From Chara braunii (Eukaryota; Streptophyta; Charophyceae; Charales; Characeae), in assembly GCA_003427395.1 (NCBI GenBank), contig BFEA01000242.1, positions 1,965,614-1,995,348 of the forward strand: 29,735 nucleotides of DNA. The letters run 5' to 3'. Below are positions 8,025 through 16,870 of this stretch, piece by piece. How positions within the stretch are numbered: the first letter of the stretch is position 1; each line of letters opens with the position of its first letter. Both the position numbers and the translations under genes were made by a program. The notes under the pieces are model-generated. The model searched no databases. It had not been told where the DNA came from and saw only the letters and a list, made by a program, of their open reading frames with translations.

Positions 8025-8240
8025 TCAGTTACCGTTAGTATCCAAGTTGAGTAACGCCTGGATTGGAGTCTCCGTCCAATCACAATTGTCATTCCCGCCG
8101 ATTACCCGACACGTATGCATCACAGCTGACCGACAATCCTTCGAGACACAAATAACTCTCATACAATGTTGGCACTTAGTGGGGAAAGGGCAATGAGCCG
8201 ACAAGCATGGATGATACTTCGAAGTGCGTACGAGCTCAAA
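8025..8240 (-). pseudogene. Short Cys-rich coding-like fragment
   Basis: An open minus-strand frame of about 72 codons contains eight cysteines in a dense pattern (CPFPTKCQHCMRVICVSKDC then C..., DNCDW). It has no ATG start (the first usable codon is GTG), and stops bound both ends. It lies upstream of, and in the same orientation as, the other Cys-rich blocks, so it may be an exon or remnant of the same gene. A chance open frame cannot be excluded at this length. Confidence 0.3.
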
Positions 8241-9150
8241 CACGCCTCACTAACCATTCGATAATAACTCGCTTCTAACGCCAGAGTCTGCTTTCTAGCA
8301 AGAGAGGAAAAATAACTTGACAGTCAGCGCACGTGGAGTTCTCATTTTCTCACGAGTTAAACAGTTCGCGTGAGTCAGTCCAAAGTAGTCCCCCACCACC
8401 ACCAGACGCTCAATCGCTTTTCTGTAGTTGAATCATCGCAATAAAGTTATAAGAGTGATGGGTGTCATCCTAGCTAGCATTCGGTTGTTATCATCCACAG
8501 TATGCGAGCACGGTCCTCGTCAACTCCTCTCTCGTCACCCACAGAAACCCATTCAACTTCACGCAACTTGAACTTTTACCGACACTCTGATCAGGTGAGG
8601 TAGCTGCAACCTAGAACTTGTATTTTCTTGGATACTTTACACGAGTTTTCCCTACTTTCATTAACGCACCAAGAAGCACCATGTAATCTTCCCTCGTCCT
8701 CTCCTTCCAGCCGTGAAAATGCGTCCCTCTCGCGTGATTTCTTGTGTTACGACCCTTCACGTTATACCCTCAATTGCAATGCTGTATCAGTACGTTAAAC
8801 GATATGAAGTGTCGTCACTCGCGAAAGGGATAGAGGGTGTCATCACTTCCCTCACGCTGACTTCACTCTCACTCTCTTACCTGCAATCACTTATCTCGTT
8901 CTTGACACCAACCATTCGTACGCAACTGACCCGCCTTTCTCATGACCTCTTCCTCTCTCACGTACACACCCTCTCCGCTCTGTGTTACTGGTTTGCCCTC
9001 TCTTCGCACAAATTGCCCCTCTCTTCGCGCACTGACTCAGTTCCACGCAACATCGCTCGAACCCATAGTCATTGAGTAGATGAGTATCCCACAGACGCGG
9101 AGGCAGTAGTTGGCGTCAGCAGCACTGGGCTCTCTCTTGTCCAGCTCGTG
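8241..9150. other. Unassigned sequence
   Basis: The minus strand holds only short open stretches. A 120-codon plus-strand frame at 8713-9075 is Ser/Leu/Thr-rich with no domain and no supporting context, and is not called a gene. On the minus strand a T-run followed by AG at about 9155-9178 resembles a 3' splice site, but it is equally the complement of a poly(A) run. Confidence 0.35.
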
Positions 9151-9155
9151 CGCCT

Positions 9156-9177
9156 AAAAAAAAAAAAAAAAAAAAAG
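9156..9177 (+). repeat. Poly(A) run
   Basis: About 22 A residues lie between the decayed minus-strand region and copy 2 of the ORF-bearing repeat. This may be the tail of a plus-strand retroposed sequence or a simple repeat. Confidence 0.8.
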
Positions 9178-9322
9178 GAACTTTTGTTGACTCTCCCACA
9201 CTGCTCTCCTGGGTCATGCCACGTGCAGCCTGTGCACGCGAGTAACCGCCTCATGACTCAATCCTTGCGCCTGCTCGAACTGGCCTCTGGGTTACCCTCC
9301 ACGTGCCTTGCGTTCTGCTGGT

Positions 9323-9799
9323 CTAGCCTCCGCTGGTCTTACTCCCCCCCTCACTGTCGACCCTGAGATGGCCTCCGGGCCGTCTTCCACCACCCCTGCT
9401 AACGGGTGGTTCCTCCGTATCTGATCCGGTCCATGCACTCTCGTCACTTTCTGCTTCGGAGTCACGGTCTAGGTGTTGCTGTTCCCGCTCTATAGTGTCT
9501 GTCGAGGTCTCAACCTCACGGTACACGATGGTTACCTGGACCTCCACCGTGACCCCATCTCTCCCCATCCTCCGTTTCGCCCGGTTTTTGGCCTCAGAGA
9601 CGGCCAACTGCAGTCTATGGTCCCCTCTCATTTCCTCCTCTCTCGCTCCTTCCACGTTAACTTTTAACTTTGCCTCTTCTCCTCCGCCGTAATTTAGGAT
9701 CGTGGTGATCCTAGGACCTTCGCTAGACATAGGGGACCAGCGTGTAACGTACTTCCAGCAGTCTGGCCTATAGCCGTGCAGGCCGTCATTACGCGCGAT
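9323..9799 (-). pseudogene. Unknown protein of the repeat-borne ORF family, copy 2 (start lost)
   Basis: The open frame on the minus strand is homologous to the ORF at 2905-3465 over about 150 residues. Shared features are R.DGL..YRP.C near the start, MS.EGP, a strand-rich middle (AKLKVNVEG), EEEMR, RRMGRD, and TSTDTIEREQQHLDRDSE..ESD. The codon matching the ATG of copy 1 is ATC here (9797-9799), so translation would need the internal ATG at 9730 or a GTG further up. Identical residues are mostly encoded by different synonymous codons, so the family was conserved as protein before these copies parted. The C-terminus is Gly/Arg-rich and lacks the (GA)n-encoded tail of copy 1. It may still be translated from 9730, so calling it a pseudogene is provisional. 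Confidence 0.6.
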
Positions 9800-10500
9800 A
9801 GCGAGGCTTAACACAGTAGGCCCTACGCAACACTAATCTTCCCGTCCGGAATAGCACGTCATCTACTAGAATGCTCATAGGACCTGCAGGGCGCTATAGA
9901 AGCAGCTAGCAGCGAACAACGTCCCAGCTCATCAAACGGAAGAGAGAACGTCTTATCCACACCGTGCGACTCTACCCCCTTTTTCTTTTTTATAGACCAT
10001 GGTCCCTGTTTTCTGAATGAGGGATTCAAATAATTCCCGGAGTTATGTAGTCTAACAATCTATAATTTATAAGTTAATAAAATAAATTAAAATAAATAGG
10101 GAAGGGATGGTGCAAACCAAAACACCAACAGTCGCAGCGTCAGTTTTCAGTTGTTAGCCACTTACTACCTCGCCTCAAACGTGAAGCGACCGCAGGCTCG
10201 ACGTGGTGTTCCCATAACGGGATGCCTACTGGCGTTTTTCCTCCCTTCAAAGCTTACCTCTGGCTTACCACTAATGGGTACCCTCGTCCGATGGCAAGGA
10301 GGGGGCTTATGACCCTCCTTGAGGGGGTGATAGGCCTCCTACCAAAGCGGCCCCGGGTGCCCCTATTTTTGGGTTCTCCGTCGATTGCTACCCGCCGACT
10401 AGACTCACAGTAATGAGAAACGTAGGGCCTGACAATCTAGGCCATCAAATTATTCGGGTTTGAATTCGAACCATTGTCGACGCGAATACCCTGACAAGGG
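9323..10500 (-). mobile_element. ORF-bearing dispersed repeat, copy 2 (-)
   Basis: It aligns in inverted orientation to 1660-3400 without the 547-bp insertion. Shared blocks are ggtaccc.cgtccgatggcaagnagggggcttatgac (10277-10315), the TATA box (minus strand, TATAAAAAAG starting near 9994), the promoter-proximal region and the ORF. Divergence is high (about 35-40% by eye), so the two copies are old and are not a recent inverted duplication. No reverse transcriptase, integrase or transposase is associated. Limits are estimates. Confidence 0.6.
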
Positions 10501-12300
10501 TATCCGCCCTGCTTTTTGCAGATGACAGAGGCGCCGGTTGATTCGGAGTTTTTGAGTGCACGCGCAGGTCGTGATGATTGTCCGCGTGTGGGTTGGGAAT
10601 TGTCTGAGTAGAAGGGGTGAGTGGGCGCGCAGTTTTAAGGCGCTCGAGTGATTCTTCTCTTTGGGTTGATTGAGAAGCCCATATAATCGACCGGGCCTGA
10701 TTTTGTTTGTCGATTAGACTAAGGATTAAGAAGGTTCAACTTTTGTTCGCCACGCTTGATTAGCAATAGGTCTGACGCACAGAGCGGAGCGTGTGTGGCA
10801 GCCACGACACGGTTTGGGTATGCCGGCACGCTGGTTAAGCAGCTATTGGCTTGGTTGTAGGTGGAGGTGGGGGCCAGGCCGCTCTCTTGGCCCCGAGCAT
10901 TGTGCTGCACCGCTTTATACAAGAGTCTGCGCACACTGGTCTCAGGCTTGGGTTTAGCCCTATATGTTACGGCGTTCAACTCTTGGTACAAAGGTGCGGG
11001 GATCGAAGTCAGCAGGGCGACAGCACAGGAGCAATGGAGCAGCGAACGAGCTGAAGGGTTGAGGGTCCCGCGGGACTATCCCCCTCAGTTTTTGTTGAGG
11101 AGTCCGATCGCGGGCCCGCCTGGCAGGACCGAGGGAGTACCGGTGGGTTTTCCTCCCCTCCCCATCAGCCTCATTTTATTTTTTTGGAAAGTCCGGTATC
11201 GGGTCCGGGATCGGCCGTTGACACGAGAGCCTAGCTCCGTGGGTACACCATTGAACTGTTGAAGTGCGGGACCGTGGTTGAATCCAGGTGATGGAGTTCG
11301 AGAGGTAAAAACAACTATTATGAAATTGCTCGGGGCCGCCTGGTTTCTGAAGGGTTAAGGCACTACCCTGGTCGAAGTCCTTCGGGGCATCGGTCAAAAA
11401 TTGGAGCAATACAGAGAAGGTTGGCACTGCCGCCACGCGAAGGCACCACGTATAAATCAAGGGCAACCTTCTTCGAGTTGTTGTTTGCTGTTCTTCACCT
11501 TGCTAAACTCCTCGCGCACGTACTCCGTGTACCGGTGCGCTATCGGACTACGTCTGCCGTGGTATGCGAAGGAGAGCGCTATCCCGCACGATTCGAAGTA
11601 GTAAAGAAAGGGGAAGGGACTGATCAGGACAGACAACGGAGAGTGCTGGGTCTGGCAGAGAGCAAGTAAACGAGGAGGAGGGAGAAAGGCGCTAGGACGC
11701 AGACGCAGCTATATCGAAGTGCGAATCGTCTGTTGGAGTTGAGCCTAAGGGAGGAGGGTTGATTGAGCCATCCAGTTGGAGGCGCTCTTCGTGGGTTTTT
11801 GCGCAGAACAACTCGGACTGTCGGCCGGTGTCGTCACGCGACAGTGAGACTGCGCGGTATCGAAGTGGTCTCAGTGGTAGCGGGGAAGCTAGGAGAGAAC
11901 GAGAACGAGGGGGCGACGAAAACGGGGAAGTGAACCCGGAGAGGATTTGCGATAGGTGCATGCGCAGTGAGGGAAGAGCCAGGGGATGGCGGGGTAGTAA
12001 GTCGGGTGTAGAAGAAGGGGGCAAAACTCTCTCAATCCTTAACGAAATCGAGGGAGGTAAGAGACAATCCCGGGGGTTTTGCCCTGGGAGAGTCCAATGA
12101 TGAGGCCAGAAAAGAGGGAGAGATACTACGATGGGAAATATAACAAAAACGACTTGCGCGGAAGCTGAAAACGAGGGAAAGAAGAGGAGACGAGGAATGG
12201 AGATCTTACCCGATCCGTGGTGGAATCGGGTGGTGTGAAGACAGAGGTGGGGAGTCTGGGGTAGGCGCCACGAGATCTGAAGTTGGATCGCGAAGGAAGT
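10501..12300. other. GC-rich block without a convincing gene
   Basis: Both strands carry open frames of 60-133 codons (for example 10861-11262 + and 11176-11466 -), but they overlap one another, lack recognisable domains and have no partner in the window. GC and CpG content are higher than around it, which lengthens chance ORFs. From 11660 to 12240 the + strand is purine-rich. No tRNA, rRNA or repeat boundary was recognised. Confidence 0.4.
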
Positions 12301-12308
12301 TAGTTATA

Positions 12309-12547
12309 GGGGTCGGTAGGTGCATACAAATTCGTCTTTGTAGATATTGATTGTCTTTGTTTTACTATGCATCTACCGACCACTTTTCATTTTCTTATTA
12401 AAAGACATCTCAACTTTTTTCTTGTAAGATATATCAATCTCATGATGAGTCGGTGAAACTCCGACGAAATAGTTTGTCACAACCCCTCGTTTATTGTCCT
12501 TTTCTCCCTCTGTGCCTACGGTTTACCGGACAACTCTATTTGACTAT
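12309..12547 (+). mobile_element. ~240-bp repeat with hammerhead-like core, copy A
   Basis: It begins with a hairpin (12311-12326 pairs with 12366-12381; one G-U). It continues through a hammerhead-like core at 12442-12478, then a pyrimidine-rich stretch, and ends with GCCTACGGTTTACCGGACA. It is followed by a mixed (TA), (CA), (GATA)n and poly(A) tail to about 12724. Copy B 720 bases downstream is about 80% identical, and fragments lie at 14578-14667 and 24920-25135. A microsatellite tail and a self-cleaving motif are features of some Penelope-like and other non-autonomous retroelements, but no protein-coding part is present. Confidence 0.65.
12442..12478 (+). ncRNA. Hammerhead-ribozyme-like motif, degenerate
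   Basis: The order is ATGATGA (12442-12448; consensus core CUGAUGA, with C3 replaced by A), stem II GTCGG/CCGAC (12449-12453 with 12461-12465, loop TGAAACT), GAAA (12466-12469), then a minimal stem III ATA/TGT around GTT, and the expected cleavage base C at 12478. Copy B (13155 onward) reads CTTATGA at the core: it keeps C3 but has lost G5. The shared ancestor would therefore have had a canonical CTGATGA. I find no stem I pairing, so this copy is probably inactive. A chance match is possible but unlikely given the order of parts. Confidence 0.45.
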
Positions 12548-12576
12548 ATATATACACACGCACACATACACACATA

Positions 12577-12636
12577 GAGAGAGATAGAGATAGATATATA
12601 GATAGATAGATAGATAGATAGATAAATAAGTAGATG

Positions 12637-12694
<58 letters not shown>

Positions 12695-12724
12695 GGGAGA
12701 GAAAAAAAAAAAAAAAAAAAAAAA
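12577..12724. repeat. (GATA)n microsatellite and poly(A)
   Basis: Some 25 GATA repeats with a few variants are followed by gagggagag and about 24 A residues. They directly follow copy A of the hammerhead-like repeat and may have grown from its tail. The Ser/Tyr/Ile-rich ORFs here are artefacts of the repeat. Confidence 0.95.
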
Positions 12725-13029
12725 TTCATCCAATGATTCCAAACGTAAAAATTGATAAAAAATATGTCCTTATCTTAATGAAGGATTTTGTTTTTCTTAT
12801 AGTATATACGCTTCTATGTCGTTTTTTTTATGTCATGTTACCTAAACTAAACAAAATTGCTTTGTTGACTTCAGACATATCGATAATTATTCATGACAAT
12901 GCAAAAACCTTGATGGTTTTTCACGTAAAGAAACGAAAGTTTACAAAAACGAAGTTTTCAAAGAAGAGAGAGAGAGAGTCTGACATAAATTGAATGGTGT
13001 TTTCCTAAAATCGCACAACAAACAAAGTG
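12725..13029. other. AT-rich spacer between repeat copies
   Basis: An 86-codon plus-strand frame (12733-12993) is Lys/Ile-rich and of low complexity, and I do not call it a gene. No other structure is visible. Confidence 0.4.
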
Positions 13030-13244
13030 GTACTCGGTAGGTGCATACGAATTTGTCGTTGCAGATATTGATTGTCTTTGTTTTACTATGCACACCTACC
13101 AACCACTTCCCATTTTCTTGTTCAAAGACATCTCATGTTTTTTTTATCAGCCTCCTTATGAGTAGGTGAAACTCCAAGGAAATAGTTTGTCACAACCCCT
13201 CGTTTGTTGTTTTTTTCTTCCTATCTGCCTACGGTTTACCGGAC

Positions 13245-13249
<5 letters not shown>
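13030..13249 (+). mobile_element. ~240-bp repeat with hammerhead-like core, copy B
   Basis: Same order as copy A. The 5' hairpin is retained (tcggtaggtgcata with tatgcacacctacca), the hammerhead-like core is more decayed (CTTATGA, weak stem II, GGAAA), and the end is CTGCCTACGGTTTACCGGACAACT, followed directly by (TA)n. Retention of pairing in the 5' hairpin while its bases change suggests a structured RNA in the ancestor. Confidence 0.65.

Positions 13250-13338
<89 letters not shown>
13248..13338. repeat. (TA)n microsatellite running into an assembly gap
   Basis: Uninterrupted TA repeats are followed by N. The true length is unknown because the gap starts within the repeat. Confidence 0.95.
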
Positions 13339-13963
13339 NNNNNNNNNNNNNNNNNNNNNNNNNNNNNNNNNNNNNNNNNNNNNNNNNNNNNNNNNNNNNN
13401 NNNNNNNNNNNNNNNNNNNNNNNNNNNNNNNNNNNNNNNNNNNNNNNNNNNNNNNNNNNNNNNNNNNNNNNNNNNNNNNNNNNNNNNNNNNNNNNNNNNN
13501 NNNNNNNNNNNNNNNNNNNNNNNNNNNNNNNNNNNNNNNNNNNNNNNNNNNNNNNNNNNNNNNNNNNNNNNNNNNNNNNNNNNNNNNNNNNNNNNNNNNN
13601 NNNNNNNNNNNNNNNNNNNNNNNNNNNNNNNNNNNNNNNNNNNNNNNNNNNNNNNNNNNNNNNNNNNNNNNNNNNNNNNNNNNNNNNNNNNNNNNNNNNN
13701 NNNNNNNNNNNNNNNNNNNNNNNNNNNNNNNNNNNNNNNNNNNNNNNNNNNNNNNNNNNNNNNNNNNNNNNNNNNNNNNNNNNNNNNNNNNNNNNNNNNN
13801 NNNNNNNNNNNNNNNNNNNNNNNNNNNNNNNNNNNNNNNNNNNNNNNNNNNNNNNNNNNNNNNNNNNNNNNNNNNNNNNNNNNNNNNNNNNNNNNNNNNN
13901 NNNNNNNNNNNNNNNNNNNNNNNNNNNNNNNNNNNNNNNNNNNNNNNNNNNNNNNNNNNNNNN
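13339..13963. other. Assembly gap (625 N)
   Basis: All bases are N. Open frames crossing it are meaningless. It separates the hammerhead-like repeat from the left arm of the nested inverted repeat and may hide the outer end of that element. Confidence 1.
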
Positions 13964-14429
13964 TTACATCCGAATTCCTTACCAAATTTGAAATAAAAAT
14001 AACATACGGAAAATAAATACTAATAATAAAAATAAAAAGAGAATTAAATTTAGTGAGTGCGCCAGCATGCTTTCGACACCGCCGTCTTTGGCGATTTTTC
14101 ATTTTGTTTTGGCATAGCTAAATGTCTTGAAAATTTACAGATGTGTACTTCACATAATACAAAACCTACTGAAAAATTTTCAAAAAATAATAAAATTGTT
14201 TAGACCCCAAACTAAAGTGAAAAAAAAAGTAAGAAATGCAAGAATATGTGGGCGAGCACGTTTTGACACCGCCATCTTTGGAGATTTTTAATTCTTATTT
14301 GGCTTAGCCAAATGACTTGAAAATTTAAAGGCATGTACCTCACGTCATAGAGAACTCACAGAAAAAAGTTCAGAAAGCAATAATTATTTTTAGGTCCCGA
14401 AATAAGTTTTGGCGGGGGCCGAACGCCGT

Positions 14430-14530
14430 CGTGTTCGGACCTCGTACGAGACCCCGAACGGGACCTCGAACGCCCGTACGTACGGAGGTCTGCCCGGGGA
14501 CCTCCGTACGTACGGGCTGGTGACCCTGTA
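14430..14530. repeat. GC-rich palindromic block (left centre)
   Basis: Repeated palindromic words such as CGTACGTACG and cgaacg/gttcgg end in gtgaccctg at the edge of (TA)n. On the other strand this edge reads CAGGGTCACC, like the edge at 14735 (CAGGGTTACC) and at 19271. Confidence 0.7.
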
Positions 14531-14543
14531 TATATATATATAT

Positions 14544-14574
<31 letters not shown>

Positions 14575-14577
14575 TCG

Positions 14578-14667
14578 CCACAAACAGAACTGCCCGGTAA
14601 ACCGTAGGCAGAGAGAGAGAAGAGGACAACAAACAAGGGATTGTGACAAACTGTTTCGTCGAAGTAT
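14578..14667 (-). repeat. Fragment of the hammerhead-like repeat between two (TA)n runs
   Basis: On the minus strand it reads CTTCGACGAAACAGTTTGTCACAATCCC then pyrimidines, then GCCTACGGTTTACCGGGCAGTTCTG. This is the 3' half of copies A and B with GAAACA intact and the 5' core missing. Both sides are (TA)n. Confidence 0.65.
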
Positions 14668-14686
14668 ATTATATATATTATATATA

Positions 14687-14733
<47 letters not shown>

Positions 14734-14734
14734 C

Positions 14735-14870
14735 AGGGTTACCTGACCGAATGTTCGGGGGACCCCGGGCTGGCCCCCGAACGTTCGGGGACCCTCGGGC
14801 TGGTCCCCGAACGTTCGGGAGTTTGGGGTCCTGTTCGGGGGTCGAACACCTCCACGTTCGGCCCCCGCCA
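14735..14870. repeat. GC-rich palindromic block (right centre)
   Basis: Three CCCGAACGTTCGGG-type palindromes follow the CAGGGTTACC edge of (TA)n. It is the partner of the block at 14430-14530 but carries different palindromic words, so this part has turned over faster than the arms. Confidence 0.7.
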
Positions 14871-15057
14871 AAAAAAAATTCGGGGCCTAAAAATAAGTTT
14901 TTTTTCTGAATATTTTTTTTTGAGTTCTCTATGATATAACCTACACGCCTATAAATTTGAAAGTTATTCTGCTAAGCCAAAAACACATTAAAAATCGTCA
15001 AAGATGGGGGTGTCAAAACATGCTCGCCCACTTACTATTTTGTTTTTTTTCATTTTA

Positions 15058-15135
15058 ACCTGTGTAGCATCGTGTTCGGATTCGGTGACCGAACCCCAAC
15101 GTTCGGGACCGAACCCGAACAAGCATTGAAACTCT
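15058..15135. repeat. TTCGG-rich block beginning TGTGTAGCA
   Basis: It contains gtgttcggattcggtgaccgaacc...cgttcgggaccgaaccc, a set of overlapping inverted words. The TGTGTAGCA start is shared with 19145 and, inverted, with 15390-15398. Confidence 0.6.
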
Positions 15136-15289
15136 TCGAACGGGAACATAAAAAATATTAAAAAAAAAAAAATGAAGTTCTCCAAAAACTCTAAAAAAAA
15201 TATATGTGATGTAAAGTAATAATACAAACAACTTTTGCCATGGAGGTATGCTCAAATTCGTAACCAAACTCGAGTAAAAAATCATATAT

Positions 15290-15398
15290 ATATATATTTT
15301 TAATATGTTCGGCCGAACACGTTCGAGTGGCGTTCCGCCGAACACCCGAACGTGTTCGGATGTTCGGAAAAGCTCCGAACATGTTTTGTGTGCTACAC
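15290..15398 (-). repeat. TTCGG palindromic element, copy 1
   Basis: The minus strand reads TGTGTAGCACAC...AACATGTTCGG...CGAACATCCGAACACGTTCGGGTGTTCGG...CGAACATATT and then (TA)n. It matches 19145-19225 on the plus strand at about 85%. It has no coding capacity. The repeated gaacayGTTCGG palindromes suggest a structured RNA or DNA, or a protein-binding array. Confidence 0.7.
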
Positions 15399-15799
15399 AT
15401 CTTTTAACTTTTTGTTTTCACTTTATTTCGGGGCCTAAAAAAATTTATTATTTTTTGAAAATTTTTTAATGAGTTATTGATTATATAAACTACATATCTG
15501 TAAAATTTCAGGGCATTTGTTAATGCCAAAATATAACTAAAAATCGGCAAAGATGGCGGTGTCGGAAAGGTGCTGGCACACTCACTCATTTTAATTCTCT
15601 TTTTATTTTTTTTTATTCTTATCATAGTATTTGTTTCCTGTATTTGATTTTTAATTCAAATTTGGAAAAGAATTTAGATGTAGTGCCGAGGTAAATGTTG
15701 TTTAGTGTATTTTTCTCCATAACATTTTTTTTTCGAATTTTTTTGAAACAACAGGTATTGCACTAGCTAAACTTGTAATTACTTTGTTTTTTTGTTTTT

Positions 15800-15960
15800 T
15801 TTTTTCGGTCCGCGTTCGGCCCGAAGGGCCGAACGCCTTCCGAAGGGGTCCCGTACGTTCGGGTGTTCGGGTGTTCGGGTTCGGGTGTTCGGCCCATCCC
15901 GAACGCCAGCAACTCTGATATATATTATATATATAGATATAGATATAGATATACACAGAG
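15800..15960. repeat. TTCGG-rich block followed by (TA/GATATA)n
   Basis: It includes the inverted pair gttcggcccgaagggccgaac and three gttcgggt direct repeats, then CCAGCAACTCTGATATAT. This end resembles the CAGGGTTACC-type edges of the other copies, inverted and diverged. Confidence 0.6.
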
Positions 15961-16453
15961 AGAAAATGAGAGAGGACGAAAAAAAAGTAGAAAATAAACT
16001 TAAATTTATAGACCAAAAAAAACTTCGTTAAGGGTTAGCAACAATGGAAAAAAAAAAAAAAAATAGCTTTCATGACATAAATGCGGGCAACACACTTAAG
16101 ACAATTCATCCCACTCTCAAAATTATCTATATATTAAAAGTTGAAACGATTTTCTAACGTTTTTTTGCATAATTTTGCAACATCACCACCAATATTGAAT
16201 TTCAACATGATTTCAAAAGTTTATCAACAGGTTTTCAACACATGGGGGAGAAAATAAACAGTTGATGAACTGTTTGTAAACAGTTGAAAAAATGTCAAAC
16301 GATGATATCCGTTGCGATCATTGTTTGTAGATATAGGTTAATGGGCTTCATGATTATCAATATAAACATGATGATCAACAGTCAATAAATTGATTATAAT
16401 ATGATGTTATACACAAAGGTCTCATTCAACTTCGGTGTTAACAGATCGGTTTT
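15961..16453. other. AT-rich intergenic sequence
   Basis: A poly(A) run occurs near 16049, and a short inverted pair lies around 16258-16275 (aacagttgatgaactgtt). No gene is visible. Confidence 0.45.
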
Positions 16454-16870
16454 TTCTGTTGTAGACCATAGACAGATTTAGATCATGGACAACAGTCGTT
16501 CAGATGAGGTAAATGATTTGAACTCTTTCAAATTGGGCATACTTATGCCAGAACTTTCTGCAATGTACAAGATGACAACCACTAACAGTTTCAGTTGACA
16601 ATCTCCTTGTGCTTGAGTAAGTGTAGTGGTATGAAACCTGTTGTACCTTCCAGTTTTGCATCTGAAACCATGTGACACCACCTAAAGCTTTCTGTTGTAG
16701 ACCATAGACACATTTAGACCATGGACAACAGTCGTTCGGATGAGGTAAATGATTTGAACTCCTTGGGCATACTTATGCTAGAACTTTCTGCAATGTACAA
16801 GACGACGACCACTAGCAGTTTCAGTTGACAATCTCCTTGTGATTGAGTAGGTGTAGTGGTTTGGAACCTC
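16454..16870. repeat. 236-bp tandem duplication (second unit truncated)
   Basis: Units start at 16454 and 16690 with TTCTGTTGTAGACCATAGACA and are about 92% identical. The second unit lacks about 10 internal bases (near 16763) and stops near 16870. No coding frame is maintained. Confidence 0.85.

Larger units (their letters stand above)
14222..15050. repeat. Inner long inverted repeat nested in the outer one
   Basis: The left arm (about 14222-14530) pairs with the right arm (about 14737-15050). Shared blocks are gtgggcgagca.gttttgacaccgccatctttg (14248 onward), tttggcttag, gagaactca, taggncccgaa and ggcgggggccgaacg. The centre holds (TA)n on both sides of a fragment of the hammerhead-like repeat. 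Inner and outer arms share the motif around gacaccgcc.tctttgg.gattttt, so both are members of one family, one apparently inserted into the other. Confidence 0.8.
13964..15690. repeat. Outer long inverted repeat of a nested fold-back element
   Basis: The left arm (13964-14220) is complementary to the right arm (about 15405-15685). Shared blocks include ccaaatttgaa, aataaaaagagaattaaa, gtgagtg.gccagca, gacaccgcc.tctttg and ccgatttttan. Identity is about 80%. The left arm is cut by the gap, so the real end is unseen. Part of the right arm also matches 800-900, so the arm sequence is dispersed. No transposase is present; this is a MITE-like or fold-back element. Confidence 0.75.

Noticed and set aside
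8713-9075. 120-codon plus-strand frame
   Set aside because: Ser/Leu/Thr-rich, no homologue within the window, no promoter or poly(A) signal.
9151-9180. 3' splice site on the minus strand
   Set aside because: A T-run followed by AG is expected from any poly(A) run on the other strand; no branch point or downstream exon supported.
10861-11262. 133-codon plus-strand frame and overlapping minus-strand frames
   Set aside because: High GC content makes such frames likely by chance; no domain recognised.
13166-14102. Open frames of 270-288 codons crossing the N gap
   Set aside because: They consist of (TA)n-encoded Tyr-Ile repeats and undetermined residues.
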